Positions 17,506 to 25,977 are shown, counted from the stretch's first letter. The stretch is 34,520 nt of DNA from Sulfuricurvum sp. (GCA_024635855.1 JAGXHZ010000142.1:1-34520); one strand, 5' to 3'. Made by a program: numbers and translations. The notes: generated by a model not told the origin, from the letters alone.

Positions 17506-19223
17506 AATTTCAAGATACCTATAAACGATATTGGCCTTATATAAAAGGCTACAAATTCCAATATTTTATGGTTCTGATCGGGATAGTGCTGACCGTTACC
17601 GCAACTGCCGGAACAGACCATATTATGCAACCGCTTATGGACAATATGTTTATCAAGAAAGAACCCGGAATGCTCTATATTATCCCGGCTTTGTTAATAG
17701 GGATTTATACGTTAAAGTCCATTGGACGTTACATTCAGTCTATTTTTACCACGTACATCGGTATGCATATTGTTTCCCGCCTTCGTGAAGATTTGCTCTC
17801 TAAAATGGTCTATATGGACATGCAGTTTCTCTACATTAACCGAAGCGGTGAACTCATCTCACGCATTACCAATGACATCGCACGTGTACAGTACTTTGTC
17901 TCCAAAATGCTCCCTGAATTGGTGCAGGAAAGTTTCACAGTTATCGCCTTGGTCGGTTACGTCATTTATCTCAATGCAACGTTGGCATTTTGGGCACTCT
18001 TTGTCATGCCTGTTGTCATATTTCCTCTCATTAAAATCACTCGACGGCTCAAAAAACTCTCTCACCGTTCTCAAGAAAAAAATGCTGATCTTATGACCCG
18101 TCTCACCGAAGTTTTCAATAACAGTGAAATCATCAAAGCCAATGCAACCGAAGACTACGAAATGAGACGATTCAAAGATGAAAATGATCATTTTTTCAAA
18201 CTCAACATGAAAGCAACCTATACCGGTGAACTGGTATCGCCGATCATGGAGATGATAGCTTCCATAGGTCTTGCCGCTGTGATCTTTATCGGTGGGCAAC
18301 AAGTTTATTCGGGTGCTATGAGTGTTGGAGAGTTTACCGCTTTTTTAACGGCTATTGGTTTGGTCTTTCAACCGCTTCGCCGTGTCAGTGCTATCTACAG
18401 TAAAATCCAAGATGCCCAAGCTGCCAGTGAACGAGTATTTCACATTTTCGATTTGGATAACTCCGTCAAAGACGGTCCTGTTTCACTAAGCGAACCCATC
18501 ACTCAGGTAGATTTCGATAATGTCACCCTCAATTTTGGCGAAAAAACCGCTTTGTCCAATCTAAATTTAACCATTGCAAAAGGACAAACCATTGCTCTCA
18601 TCGGTCAAAGCGGTGGAGGCAAAAGCTCTCTTATCAACCTTCTTTTACGCTTTTATGACCCTGATGAGGGAAATATACGTATTAACAACCAAGATCTTAA
18701 AAATTACACTCAAAACTCTCTTCGTCATCAAATAGCAGCCGTTTCTCAACGCGTGTATATCTTCCAAGACACATTAGCCGCCAACGTTGCCTACGGTGCC
18801 GAAGTGGATGAAAAGCAAGTACTTTATGCTTTGAAAATTGCAGATGCCCTCGATTTTGTCAATGAACTTCCCGATGGAATCCATACCGTAATGCAAGAGT
18901 TTGGTGTCAATCTCTCCGGTGGTCAGCGTCAACGCATCGCAATCGCCCGTGCCGTTTACAAACATGCTTCCTTGCTTATTTTGGATGAAGCCACGAGTGC
19001 ACTGGATAATGAAAGTGAAAAACGAATTCAAAGCGCCCTAGAGAGTTACGCCAAAGATAAAATCACCATTATTATCGCCCACAGACTCAGTACGATTGAA
19101 CATGCCGATGTAATTTTATACTTTGATTCAGGAGAGATTATCGCACGGGGCTCGCATCAGCAACTTTTAGAAACATCTGAAAATTACCGCCGACTCGCAG
19201 GAAAAATGGGAGCCTCCTCATAG
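17502..19223 (+). CDS. msbA: Lipid A export ABC transporter MsbA
   Basis: A 573-residue half-transporter. Six membrane helices lie in the first ~310 residues, followed by a nucleotide-binding domain with Walker A GQSGGGKSS, AVSQRVYIF as the Q-loop, LSGGQRQR, LLILDEATSALD and the H-loop IIAHRLST. It flips the lipid A core across the inner membrane. I place the start at TTG 17502, which overlaps the cysS stop as TTGA and has GGGAGAG seven bases upstream. A longer TTG start at 17487 would consume that ribosome site. It is the last gene of the murJ-cysS-msbA operon. Other multidrug-type ABC exporters look alike, but the gene order supports MsbA. Confidence 0.9.
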   Translation: MKFQDTYKRYWPYIKGYKFQYFMVLIGIVLTVTATAGTDHIMQPLMDNMFIKKEPGMLYIIPALLIGIYTLKSIGRYIQSIFTTYIGMHIVSRLREDLLSKMVYMDMQFLYINRSGELISRITNDIARVQYFVSKMLPELVQESFTVIALVGYVIYLNATLAFWALFVMPVVIFPLIKITRRLKKLSHRSQEKNADLMTRLTEVFNNSEIIKANATEDYEMRRFKDENDHFFKLNMKATYTGELVSPIMEMIASIGLAAVIFIGGQQVYSGAMSVGEFTAFLTAIGLVFQPLRRVSAIYSKIQDAQAASERVFHIFDLDNSVKDGPVSLSEPITQVDFDNVTLNFGEKTALSNLNLTIAKGQTIALIGQSGGGKSSLINLLLRFYDPDEGNIRINNQDLKNYTQNSLRHQIAAVSQRVYIFQDTLAANVAYGAEVDEKQVLYALKIADALDFVNELPDGIHTVMQEFGVNLSGGQRQRIAIARAVYKHASLLILDEATSALDNESEKRIQSALESYAKDKITIIIAHRLSTIEHADVILYFDSGEIIARGSHQQLLETSENYRRLAGKMGASS

Positions 19224-19263
19224 AGAACACTAGAATCTAAATGAAGTCTAACCTTTTTTTGAG

Positions 19264-19269
19264 TATAAT
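19264..19269 (+). promoter_or_regulatory. Probable -10 of the pyrD operon
   Basis: TATAAT follows a run of seven T residues and lies 35 bases before the pyrD ATG at 19305. The T-run upstream of a good -10, without a clear -35 box, is the typical vegetative promoter of this phylum. It would drive pyrD, the M16 peptidase, dapA and the FabL-like gene. Confidence 0.5.
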
Positions 19270-19304
19270 CACCATTATTTACTCTTTTGTTAGGTAGGGG
19301 CACA

Positions 19305-20363
19305 ATGTTCGATTACGAAACGTTAAAACCATGGTTATTTAAATTTCAACCCGAAACGGCTCATACACTAGGGGAACTTGTATTACGGGGAGCGAGCTAT
19401 TGTCCTCCTCTTTTTAACCCTATGATTGCCAGAAACTTTATTTCTCATCCTTCTTTGACTCAAGAACTTTTCGGACGGACATTTCTTAATCCCGTTGGTT
19501 TGGCGGCAGGATTTGATAAAAATGCGACGATGATTCCGGCATCTCTTGCTCTTGGATTTGGATACAGTGAAATCGGAACTCTTACGCCTAAACCTCAAGA
19601 GGGAAATCCTCGTCCTCGTCTTTGGAGACACATCGAAGAAGAGTCAATCCAAAATGCCATGGGTTTCAACAATGATGGATTGTTTCGTATCAGCCACCGC
19701 CTCAAAAATATGTATCCATTCAGCGCCCCCATCGGTGTCAATATCGGCAAAAATAAAACAACGTCCGAAGAAAATGCTCTAAAAGATTACACCACGCTTA
19801 TCAAAGCATTGCATGAGTACGCTGACTATATGGTGATTAATATCTCTTCACCTAATACTCCTGGACTTCGTGATTTGCAAAATGAAGCCTTTATTTCTCA
19901 ACTTTTTACAGAAGCTAAAGCCATCACGTCCAAACCGATTTTACTCAAAATCGCTCCGGATATGTCCGAAGACCAAGCCGTCAGTTTATGTGCTCATGCG
20001 GTGGAAAGTGGTGCGGATGGGATTATTGCCACCAATACTACCATTGACTACTCCCTCGTAAGTGATCCTGAAGAGATTGGGGGATTGAGTGGAGAAGTCT
20101 TGAGAGAACGCAGTTTTTATATTTTTGACGCCATCGCGCGAGAACTTTTTGGAAAAGCCACCCTCATCAGTGTAGGCGGTATCAGCACACCGGAAGAAGC
20201 CTATCGCCGAATCCGTGCAGGGGCTTCATTGATTCAGCTTTATACTTCCCTGATTTTCAAAGGACCTGAAGTAGTCGAAGAGATCAACAACGGTCTTATC
20301 GCCCTTATCGCGAACGATGGCTACACTTCAATCTCAGAAGCTATAGGTGCTGATCGAGCATGA
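19305..20363 (+). CDS. pyrD: Dihydroorotate dehydrogenase (class 2, quinone-linked)
   Basis: A 352-residue class 2 enzyme that oxidises dihydroorotate to orotate in pyrimidine synthesis and passes electrons to the quinone pool at the inner membrane. NPVGLAAGFDKNA, GNPRPRLWRH and NISSPNTPGLRDLQ (with the catalytic Ser) are all present, and SVGGISTPEEAYRRIRAGAS binds FMN phosphate. The N-terminal ~40 residues (LKPWLFKFQPETAH) form the membrane-binding helices of class 2. ATG 19305 is chosen because TAGGTAGGGG precedes it; a TTG at 19287 would read through that site. Its stop overlaps the next gene by ATGA. Confidence 0.96.
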   Translation: MFDYETLKPWLFKFQPETAHTLGELVLRGASYCPPLFNPMIARNFISHPSLTQELFGRTFLNPVGLAAGFDKNATMIPASLALGFGYSEIGTLTPKPQEGNPRPRLWRHIEEESIQNAMGFNNDGLFRISHRLKNMYPFSAPIGVNIGKNKTTSEENALKDYTTLIKALHEYADYMVINISSPNTPGLRDLQNEAFISQLFTEAKAITSKPILLKIAPDMSEDQAVSLCAHAVESGADGIIATNTTIDYSLVSDPEEIGGLSGEVLRERSFYIFDAIARELFGKATLISVGGISTPEEAYRRIRAGASLIQLYTSLIFKGPEVVEEINNGLIALIANDGYTSISEAIGADRA

Positions 20364-21661
20364 AATCGCTCGCTGTACTATTTTTTACACTAGGAACCCT
20401 TATGGCCTCATCATTGCCTCACTATGAAACGAAAACACTGACAAACGGACTGCAAGTCGTCGCGATTCCTATGGAAAACAACTCCAATGTTATTTCAACT
20501 GATATTTTTTACAAAGTAGGAAGCCGAAACGAAGTAATGGGCAAAAGCGGGATAGCCCACATGCTCGAGCACATGAATTTCAAATCTACCAAAAACCTCA
20601 AAGCAGGCGAATTTGACGAAGAGGTCAAAAGTATTGGCGGAATGAACAATGCTTCCACCGGATTTGACCATACTCACTATTACATCAAATCCAGCAGTGA
20701 AAACATGGAAAAATCCATGACTCTTTTCGCAGAATTGATGCAAAATCTAAACCTAAAAGACGAAGAATTTCAGCCAGAGCGCAATGTTGTTGCCGAAGAG
20801 CGCCGATGGAGAACCGATAACAATCCGATGGGATATTTGTATTTCCGCCTTTTTAACAGTGCCTACGTCTATCACCCGTACCACTGGACACCGATTGGAT
20901 TTATGAACGATATTCAGACATGGACACTAGAAGACATTCAAAAGTTTCATGCGACCTATTATCAGCCAAAAAATGCCATTCTCGTCGTAACAGGGGATAT
21001 TAAAGCAGCAAATGTCTTTAAAGAAGCCCAAAAACAATTCGGTGCGATTGCCAATACGGTTGATATTCCAAGCGTTAAGACGATTGAACCGGATCAAGAC
21101 GGTGCCCGCCGTGTCGAAGTGCACAAAGAAAGCGAAGTAGAGATGATTGCCATCTCATTCCCTATTCCAAATTTTCAGCACGCAGACCAACCGAAACTCT
21201 CCGCAATCAGCGAATTACTCAGTTCCGGCAAAAGCTCACGATTGTACCGTACTCTCGTGGATGAAAAACGTCTGGTCAACCAAATTCATGCCTACAATAT
21301 GGAAACCATCGATCCGGGTGTCTTTTTATTCTTAGCCATTGCCAACAAAGGGGTGACTGCTGAAAAAATCGAAAAAGAGATATGGAAAGAGATTGTAAAA
21401 CTTCAAAAAAATGGGGTAAAACAAAGCGAGCTGGATAAAATCAAAATCAGCACCAAAGCCGATTTTATCTATTCACTCGAAAGCTCTACGTCTGTAGCTG
21501 AACTTTTCGGAGGCTACTTAGCACGTGGAGATATTACTCCATTAGAGCGGTATGAAGATTCCATCAAAGCCCTCACGTCCAAAGATATTCAAGAGATGGC
21601 AAAACGCTATTTTAATCCTACGACATCAACAACCATTATTTTACGAAAAGGTGAAAAATGA
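20360..21661 (+). CDS. Exported M16-family zinc peptidase
   Basis: A 433-residue pitrilysin-family protease. A signal peptide (MKSLAVLFFTLGTLMAS) sends it to the periplasm. The inverted zinc motif is HMLEH at 67-71, with further conserved Glu residues in NVVAEERRW. The C-terminal M16 domain contains LLSSGKSSRLYRTLVDEKR. One such subunit normally pairs with a second M16 protein or an identical copy; no partner is in the window. It overlaps pyrD and dapA by four bases each, matching the Helicobacter order I recall. The substrate is unknown. Confidence 0.93.
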   Translation: MKSLAVLFFTLGTLMASSLPHYETKTLTNGLQVVAIPMENNSNVISTDIFYKVGSRNEVMGKSGIAHMLEHMNFKSTKNLKAGEFDEEVKSIGGMNNASTGFDHTHYYIKSSSENMEKSMTLFAELMQNLNLKDEEFQPERNVVAEERRWRTDNNPMGYLYFRLFNSAYVYHPYHWTPIGFMNDIQTWTLEDIQKFHATYYQPKNAILVVTGDIKAANVFKEAQKQFGAIANTVDIPSVKTIEPDQDGARRVEVHKESEVEMIAISFPIPNFQHADQPKLSAISELLSSGKSSRLYRTLVDEKRLVNQIHAYNMETIDPGVFLFLAIANKGVTAEKIEKEIWKEIVKLQKNGVKQSELDKIKISTKADFIYSLESSTSVAELFGGYLARGDITPLERYEDSIKALTSKDIQEMAKRYFNPTTSTTIILRKGEK

Positions 21662-22551
21662 ACATCGTAACCGGTTCAACAACCGCACTTATAACGCCAT
21701 TTAAAAATGGAAAATTAGACGAACAAAAATATGCTGACTTAATCAAAAGACAAATCAATAATGGTATTGATGCCGTTTGTCCCGTCGGAACAACCGGAGA
21801 GAGTGCAACATTAACCTACGATGAAGACAGACGATGCATGGAAATTGCCGTCGAAGTGTGTCGTGGCACTAAGACAAAAGTCTTGGCAGGCGCAGGGAGC
21901 AACTCCACCGCAGAAGCGATAGAAGCAGCCAAAACAGCACAAAAATGTGGTGTTGATGCCATTTTTTCCGTTGCTCCGTATTACAACAAACCTTCTCAAG
22001 AGGGTCTCTATCAACACTACAAAGCCATTGCCGAATCTGTTCCGCAACTCCCTTTTATGCTCTACAACGTTCCTGGGCGAACCGTTGTTGACATCAGTGC
22101 CGATACCGTTATCCGACTGTTTGATGATGTGAAAAATATTTACGGTATCAAAGAAGCAACAGGAAGTATCGAACGCACTATCGAACTCCTTTCACGCCGC
22201 CCTGATCTCAAAGTCTTTTCCGGTGATGATGCGATAGACTATGCGATTTTAGCGTGTGGAGGAGCGGGGATTACTTCGGTTACCTCAAACCTTTTACCTG
22301 ACTTGAAAAGCCAATTGGTTGCCAAAGCACTAACAGGTGATTTTAGTGGTTCAAAAGCAATTAATGACACCCTTTTCCCTATCAACAAAGCGCTCTTTTT
22401 AGAATCAAATCCAGTAATGATTAAAGCAGCATTATATATAGCTGGATTGATTGATACACTGGAATACAGACTTCCTCTGGTCCACCCAAGCAGTGAGAAT
22501 ATGAAGAAATTAGAAAACGTACTAAAAAATTACACCATTCAAGGAGCATAA
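21658..22551 (+). CDS. dapA: 4-hydroxy-tetrahydrodipicolinate synthase
   Basis: A 297-residue aldolase that condenses pyruvate with aspartate semialdehyde, the entry step to diaminopimelate and lysine. Lys165 in YGIKEATG forms the Schiff base with pyruvate. GTTGES holds the conserved Thr pair, YNVPGRT the catalytic Tyr, and SGDD the end of the active site. Length is standard. It overlaps the M16 gene by ATGA and is followed at once by the reductase gene. Its product feeds the peptidoglycan stem peptide made by the nearby Mur genes. Confidence 0.97.
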   Translation: MNIVTGSTTALITPFKNGKLDEQKYADLIKRQINNGIDAVCPVGTTGESATLTYDEDRRCMEIAVEVCRGTKTKVLAGAGSNSTAEAIEAAKTAQKCGVDAIFSVAPYYNKPSQEGLYQHYKAIAESVPQLPFMLYNVPGRTVVDISADTVIRLFDDVKNIYGIKEATGSIERTIELLSRRPDLKVFSGDDAIDYAILACGGAGITSVTSNLLPDLKSQLVAKALTGDFSGSKAINDTLFPINKALFLESNPVMIKAALYIAGLIDTLEYRLPLVHPSSENMKKLENVLKNYTIQGA

Positions 22552-23328
22552 ATGACAAATATGAAAGGCAAAACACTGGTAATTACCGGAGCCACAAAAG
22601 GAATCGGTCAAGCCATTGCTGAAAAATTTGCACAAAATGGTGTTAACATCGCATTTACGTATAACAGCAATGCAGAAGTAGCCGGTGTCTTAGTAAAAGA
22701 GCTCGAAGCAAAATATGGGATCAAAGCACGTGCTTATCCTCTCAATATTTTGGAAACAGACGAGTTTAAACCTCTCTTCGAAGCCATCGATGCAGATTTC
22801 GATCGTATAGACTTTTTTGTCAGCAATGCGATGATTTATGGTCGTCCGGTTGTCGGCGGATACGGTAAATTCATGCGTCTCAAACCACGCGGTCTAAACA
22901 ATATCTACACCGCAACCGTAAACGCTTTTGTCGTAGGTACTCAAGAAGCGGCTAAACGGATGGAAAAAGTAGGCGGCGGTGCAGTCGTCACTATGTCCAG
23001 CACAGGTAATCTCATCTACATCGAAAACTATGCCGGTCACGGAACCAACAAAGCAGCCGTTGAAGCAATGAGCCGTTATGCTGCTGTCGAACTTGGAGAA
23101 ATGAATATTCGAGTCAATGCCGTTTCAGGCGGTCCAATCGATACCGATGCCCTCAAAGCATTTACAAATTATGAAGAAGTAAAAGCCGAAACCATCCGAC
23201 GCTCTGCAATGAACCGAATGGGCTCTCCTAACGATATCGCAGGAGCCGTTTATTTTCTCTGTACCGAAGAAGCAAGCTGGATTACAGGTCAAACAATCGT
23301 CGTTGATGGTGGCACCACATTCCGTTAA
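22552..23328 (+). CDS. Short-chain reductase, probable FabL-like enoyl-ACP reductase
   Basis: A 258-residue NAD(P)H-dependent short-chain dehydrogenase. The dinucleotide motif is GATKGIGQ at 13-20. The catalytic spacing is Tyr160-x6-Lys167 (NYAGHGTNK), the arrangement of enoyl-ACP reductases such as FabI/FabL, not the Tyr-x3-Lys of FabG. The tail VNAVSGGPIDTDALKAF and GQTIVVDGG is very like Bacillus FabL as I remember it. It should reduce the enoyl-ACP double bond in the last step of fatty-acid elongation. Homologues in Helicobacter have been labelled 7-alpha-hydroxysteroid dehydrogenase, which I doubt is their natural job. AGGAG precedes the ATG, which follows the dapA stop without a gap. 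Confidence 0.82.
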   Translation: MTNMKGKTLVITGATKGIGQAIAEKFAQNGVNIAFTYNSNAEVAGVLVKELEAKYGIKARAYPLNILETDEFKPLFEAIDADFDRIDFFVSNAMIYGRPVVGGYGKFMRLKPRGLNNIYTATVNAFVVGTQEAAKRMEKVGGGAVVTMSSTGNLIYIENYAGHGTNKAAVEAMSRYAAVELGEMNIRVNAVSGGPIDTDALKAFTNYEEVKAETIRRSAMNRMGSPNDIAGAVYFLCTEEASWITGQTIVVDGGTTFR

Positions 23329-23344
23329 TTCCCAATCTTCTCTC

Positions 23345-23371
23345 CGTCATTCCGTGCTACGACACGGAATC
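23345..23371. repeat. GTCATTCC-type hairpin repeat, single copy
   Basis: The sequence has 8-base arms ATTCCGTG and CACGGAAT around a six-base loop, flanked by CGTC and C. Its layout matches the two repeats at 33079 and 33752 (CGTCATTCC...GGAATC) with a different inner sequence. It lies right behind the FabL-like gene at the junction with accessory genes. No T-run follows it on either strand, so it is a poor candidate for an intrinsic terminator. Confidence 0.65.
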
Positions 23372-23385
23372 TATCCCCTTAATAT

Positions 23386-24141
23386 CTATTGCAAAATATG
23401 CCAAGGTTTATCGGTAAGCGGATTGATTTCTTTGTGATTTACATTGTACATATAAGTGTCTTTAAATACTTTCCAGCCTTTTTTATAGGGTATAAAAACC
23501 CAGTAATTATCACTGAATTCGTTTAATGACAATACCGTTCCATAGCTTGGAGGTTCAACTGTCTCCAAACGGAAATACATTTTAAATTTTTTCTGATTGA
23601 TAGTTATCTGATTGTCTCCGAAACACCATTTTTGTCCTATCTCGTCTTTAAAGCATTTATGTTGAAATATTTTTTGAAAATAAATACTACTTTCTTCGGT
23701 ATCAGATGAACCGATGCGAATCAAAGGACCCATCAATGGTATATTTTTAAATAATACTTCTGGTTCATTGGAAAGATTGCTGATCCATAATTGGTTGTTT
23801 TTAATTTTTAGAAGCGCATACGAATTATCACTATAATCATAAAGCCATATTTGATTGTATTTGACAAAAGCACATTCAAAGTGCTGACCTTCATGCCAGT
23901 TTTCGCCTACCCCTACGATGCCATTTTTATCAATGGTTATAGCTATGCGATCAACTTCTTTTGTTTTGGCTGCTGACCAATCTCGTTTTTTTCCAAGATC
24001 ATCCCAAAAATCTTTGAGTATGTATTGACCTGCATAGCGTGATAGTAGTTCTTGCTGTTGGTTTTGTTGACATTCAATAGGTTCGTCTGAACTCCATAGA
24101 GAGGTTAATAGCATTAAAAAGACAAAAAGTATTTTATGCAT
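23386..24141 (-). CDS. Exported protein of unknown function
   Basis: A 251-residue protein I do not recognise. It begins with a clear signal peptide (MHKILFVFLMLLTSLWSS) and no lipobox, so it is probably periplasmic. The mature part is rich in aromatic residues and short beta-like stretches, for example WLYDYSDNSYALLKIKNNQL and YWVFIPYKKGWKVF, and carries Cys residues that could pair (ECAFV; KCFKDEIGQKWCFGD). It is on the opposite strand to the operon it interrupts and is divergent from the next small exported protein. The DNA is AT-rich, suggesting acquisition. Confidence 0.75.
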   Translation of the reverse strand: MHKILFVFLMLLTSLWSSDEPIECQQNQQQELLSRYAGQYILKDFWDDLGKKRDWSAAKTKEVDRIAITIDKNGIVGVGENWHEGQHFECAFVKYNQIWLYDYSDNSYALLKIKNNQLWISNLSNEPEVLFKNIPLMGPLIRIGSSDTEESSIYFQKIFQHKCFKDEIGQKWCFGDNQITINQKKFKMYFRLETVEPPSYGTVLSLNEFSDNYWVFIPYKKGWKVFKDTYMYNVNHKEINPLTDKPWHILQ

Positions 24142-24247
24142 GGTGTTCCAATTTTATGATATTAATTTATAGAAATATTAGCATTAAATCATTAAAATAA
24201 ATGCAAGAGATTGCCATGGGTGTTAAATAAAGTAAGGAAATGATAAT

Positions 24248-24745
24248 ATGAAATTTCAGAGTAGAATGAAAAGTATCTTCATCATTACGATATTGCTCCA
24301 AGCTATTGTTTTTGCAGCAGACAATCAACAAAAAATTCAAATCCTAGAAAATAATGAATATAACTATATGGCGGGTTGTGATTTTATCTCGGAAATTTCT
24401 AATAAGGCAGAAATAGAACTATCAAATGCACCGCAACAAGTCATAATTTATATTGATACGGTTAAAGACCTTTCGACGAATCAGCCAGTAAAAATCTATC
24501 AATACACTGGAAAAAATATACAAATCAATTTTCTCAGAACCGATGAAAAGACGATTATCTATGAAGTTCGCTTGAATTATAGCTTCACTTATCCAAAGAT
24601 ATTAAAAAAAACTATTTCATCAAGACTTGAAATTCATGGTGATACAGCAGATGCAATAGAAATAGGATGTGATATGGAGTATATGCAGTTGTTTTTTGAA
24701 AAAGATACAATATCAAGTATCGTATATGGTGCATACGTAGATTAA
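24248..24745 (+). CDS. Small exported protein of unknown function
   Basis: A 165-residue protein I do not recognise. It has a signal peptide (MKSIFIITILLQAIVFAAD after a short basic lead). The mature part is mostly beta-strand-like, with one Cys in MAGCDF and another in IGCDMEY. AAGGAA lies upstream of the ATG at 24248; a second ATG at 24266 is possible. It is divergent from the other exported protein with 106 AT-rich bases between them. The two may form a unit, but nothing in the sequence shows what they do. Confidence 0.68.
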   Translation: MKFQSRMKSIFIITILLQAIVFAADNQQKIQILENNEYNYMAGCDFISEISNKAEIELSNAPQQVIIYIDTVKDLSTNQPVKIYQYTGKNIQINFLRTDEKTIIYEVRLNYSFTYPKILKKTISSRLEIHGDTADAIEIGCDMEYMQLFFEKDTISSIVYGAYVD

Positions 24746-24804
24746 TCATGCATAGTGAATCCTCGCTTATATACCTCTTTACAAATTTACTCCATACAAA
24801 AGTA

Positions 24805-24833
24805 TTGCTAATTAATAAAATAAATGATACACT
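24805..24833 (+). promoter_or_regulatory. Candidate promoter of the BrnT/BrnA operon
   Basis: TTGCTA (24805-24810) and TACACT (24828-24833) are 17 bases apart. Transcription would then begin at about the A of the BrnT ATG at 24840, and no ribosome binding site is seen before that ATG. This suggests a leaderless message. Confidence 0.4.
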
Positions 24834-24839
24834 CACAGT

Positions 24840-25118
24840 ATGAAAAAAACCAAATTCGATTGGGATGAAAACAAAAATACTCAAAATCAAGAAAAGCACA
24901 ATGTCTCATTTGAGCAAGCTCAATATGCTTTTGCTGATGAGTTGAGAATAATTGCAGAGGATTTGGAACATAGCCAAGAGGAAAAAAGATATTTTTGTTT
25001 TGGCAACGTTGATGGTGAAATACTCACTGTCCGATTTACCTACAGAGATAATGTGATTCGAATCTTTGGCGCAGGATATTGGAGAAAAGGAAAAAAGACC
25101 TATGAAGAAAATCATTAA
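24840..25118 (+). CDS. brnT: BrnT-family toxin
   Basis: A 92-residue BrnT (DUF497) toxin, a RelE-like ribonuclease that blocks translation. The family signature is clear at the start (FDWDENKNTQNQEKHNVSFE), followed by EEKRYFCFG and the C-terminal VIRIFGAGYWRKGKK, which carries the catalytic basic residues. It overlaps brnA by 17 bases, the usual toxin-first order. In the family the BrnT-BrnA complex represses its own promoter. It lies in the accessory patch between the FabL-like gene and pgsA. Confidence 0.9.
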   Translation: MKKTKFDWDENKNTQNQEKHNVSFEQAQYAFADELRIIAEDLEHSQEEKRYFCFGNVDGEILTVRFTYRDNVIRIFGAGYWRKGKKTYEENH

Positions 25119-25344
25119 ATACACAGATGAACCAATCGGAGATTTAAAAATCGTAACCGACTTTTTACCTTCTCCGAAAGATTTGATTTTTAAGGACGAT
25201 ACGGTAAAAATCACGATTTCATTGACAAAAGAGAGTGTCGAATTTTTTAAAAATGAAGCAGAAAAACATCATACACAATATCAAAAAATGATACGCAATT
25301 TATTGGACGTCTATGCAAGCAGTCATCATTTGAAAGCAGTATAA
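25102..25344 (+). CDS. brnA: BrnA-family antitoxin
   Basis: An 80-residue antitoxin from ATG 25102. The N-terminal region (IIKYTDEPIGDLKIVTDFLP) should wrap the toxin, and the C-terminal half is a ribbon-helix-helix DNA-binding domain (VKITISLTKESVEFFKNEAE). The open frame extends back to a TTG at 25066, but GGAGAAAAGG before the ATG and the family layout favour 25102. It would neutralise BrnT and autoregulate the pair. Confidence 0.87.
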   Translation: MKKIIKYTDEPIGDLKIVTDFLPSPKDLIFKDDTVKITISLTKESVEFFKNEAEKHHTQYQKMIRNLLDVYASSHHLKAV

Positions 25345-25384
25345 ATCCACCTTACTAAATGCCTAAGCTATAATCCATTTTAGA

Positions 25385-25390
25385 TATAAT
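25385..25390 (+). promoter_or_regulatory. Probable -10 of the pgsA operon
   Basis: TATAAT lies 38 bases before the pgsA TTG, downstream of a TTTT run. A new promoter here fits the loss of the old linkage to the dapA operon. Confidence 0.45.
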
Positions 25391-25428
25391 CACGAAACTA
25401 AAACCATTTATAGTAAAAAAGGTAATTT

Positions 25429-25977
25429 TTGTTCAACATCCCCAATCTTCTCGCATTTTCGCGCTTCCTTATCGCTCCAATAATGTTTTGGGTTATTCTT
25501 AATCCACAACTGTTTACCGATCAGGGCTACCACATATCTTGGAGTTACTATACTGCTGCATTGCTTTTTGTCATTGCCAGTGTTACTGATTTTTTTGATG
25601 GATATATTGCTCGTGAACTCGATCAAATTACCATCGTCGGGCAAATACTCGATCCTCTTGCGGATAAGATGCTCACACTGGCTGCTTTTTTAGGACTGAT
25701 GATGAGCGGTGAGGCATCTGCTTGGGCGATTTATCTCATTATTGTACGTGAGTTGTTTATCACAAGTCTTCGAACACTCTCAATCTCCATCGGAATCGAT
25801 GTCAGTGCCTCTCTTATGGGTAAAATAAAAACAGTAATGCAAATGATTGCTATTGGCTTTTTATTGATGCATTGGCAAGGTGGTGCATACATGTTGTGGG
25901 CAGCGGTTGCAATTACGCTTTACTCAGGCGGTGAATATTTGGTAGGATTTTCAAAAGCTTATAAGGAGAAAAAATGA
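25429..25977 (+). CDS. pgsA: CDP-diacylglycerol--glycerol-3-phosphate 3-phosphatidyltransferase
   Basis: A 182-residue membrane enzyme that makes phosphatidylglycerol phosphate. The CDP-alcohol phosphotransferase signature is complete: DGYIAR followed by eight residues, G, then LDPLADKM with its two Asp. Four to six membrane helices span the rest. It starts at TTG (25429) with AAAAGG upstream; MFNIPNLLAFSRFLIAP is the standard N-terminus. It overlaps rseP by ATGA. In Helicobacter the gene lies near dapA, so the toxin-antitoxin patch upstream looks inserted. Confidence 0.94.
   Translation: MFNIPNLLAFSRFLIAPIMFWVILNPQLFTDQGYHISWSYYTAALLFVIASVTDFFDGYIARELDQITIVGQILDPLADKMLTLAAFLGLMMSGEASAWAIYLIIVRELFITSLRTLSISIGIDVSASLMGKIKTVMQMIAIGFLLMHWQGGAYMLWAAVAITLYSGGEYLVGFSKAYKEKK

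Noticed and set aside
19287..19304. pyrD start at TTG 19287
   Set aside because: The added residues correspond to the TAGGTAGGGG ribosome site before ATG 19305.
23345..23371. Intrinsic terminator after the FabL-like gene
   Set aside because: The stem is good but no T-run follows on either strand, and the same architecture recurs at 33079 and 33752 as a repeat.
24612..24899. Minus-strand 95-residue hydrophobic frame
   Set aside because: It is antisense to the exported protein and to the start of BrnT, has no ribosome site, and its hydrophobic look arises from AT-rich DNA.
25066..25101. Longer BrnA from TTG 25066
   Set aside because: It would extend the overlap with BrnT to more than 50 bases. 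ATG 25102 has a purine-rich ribosome site and matches the family N-terminus.
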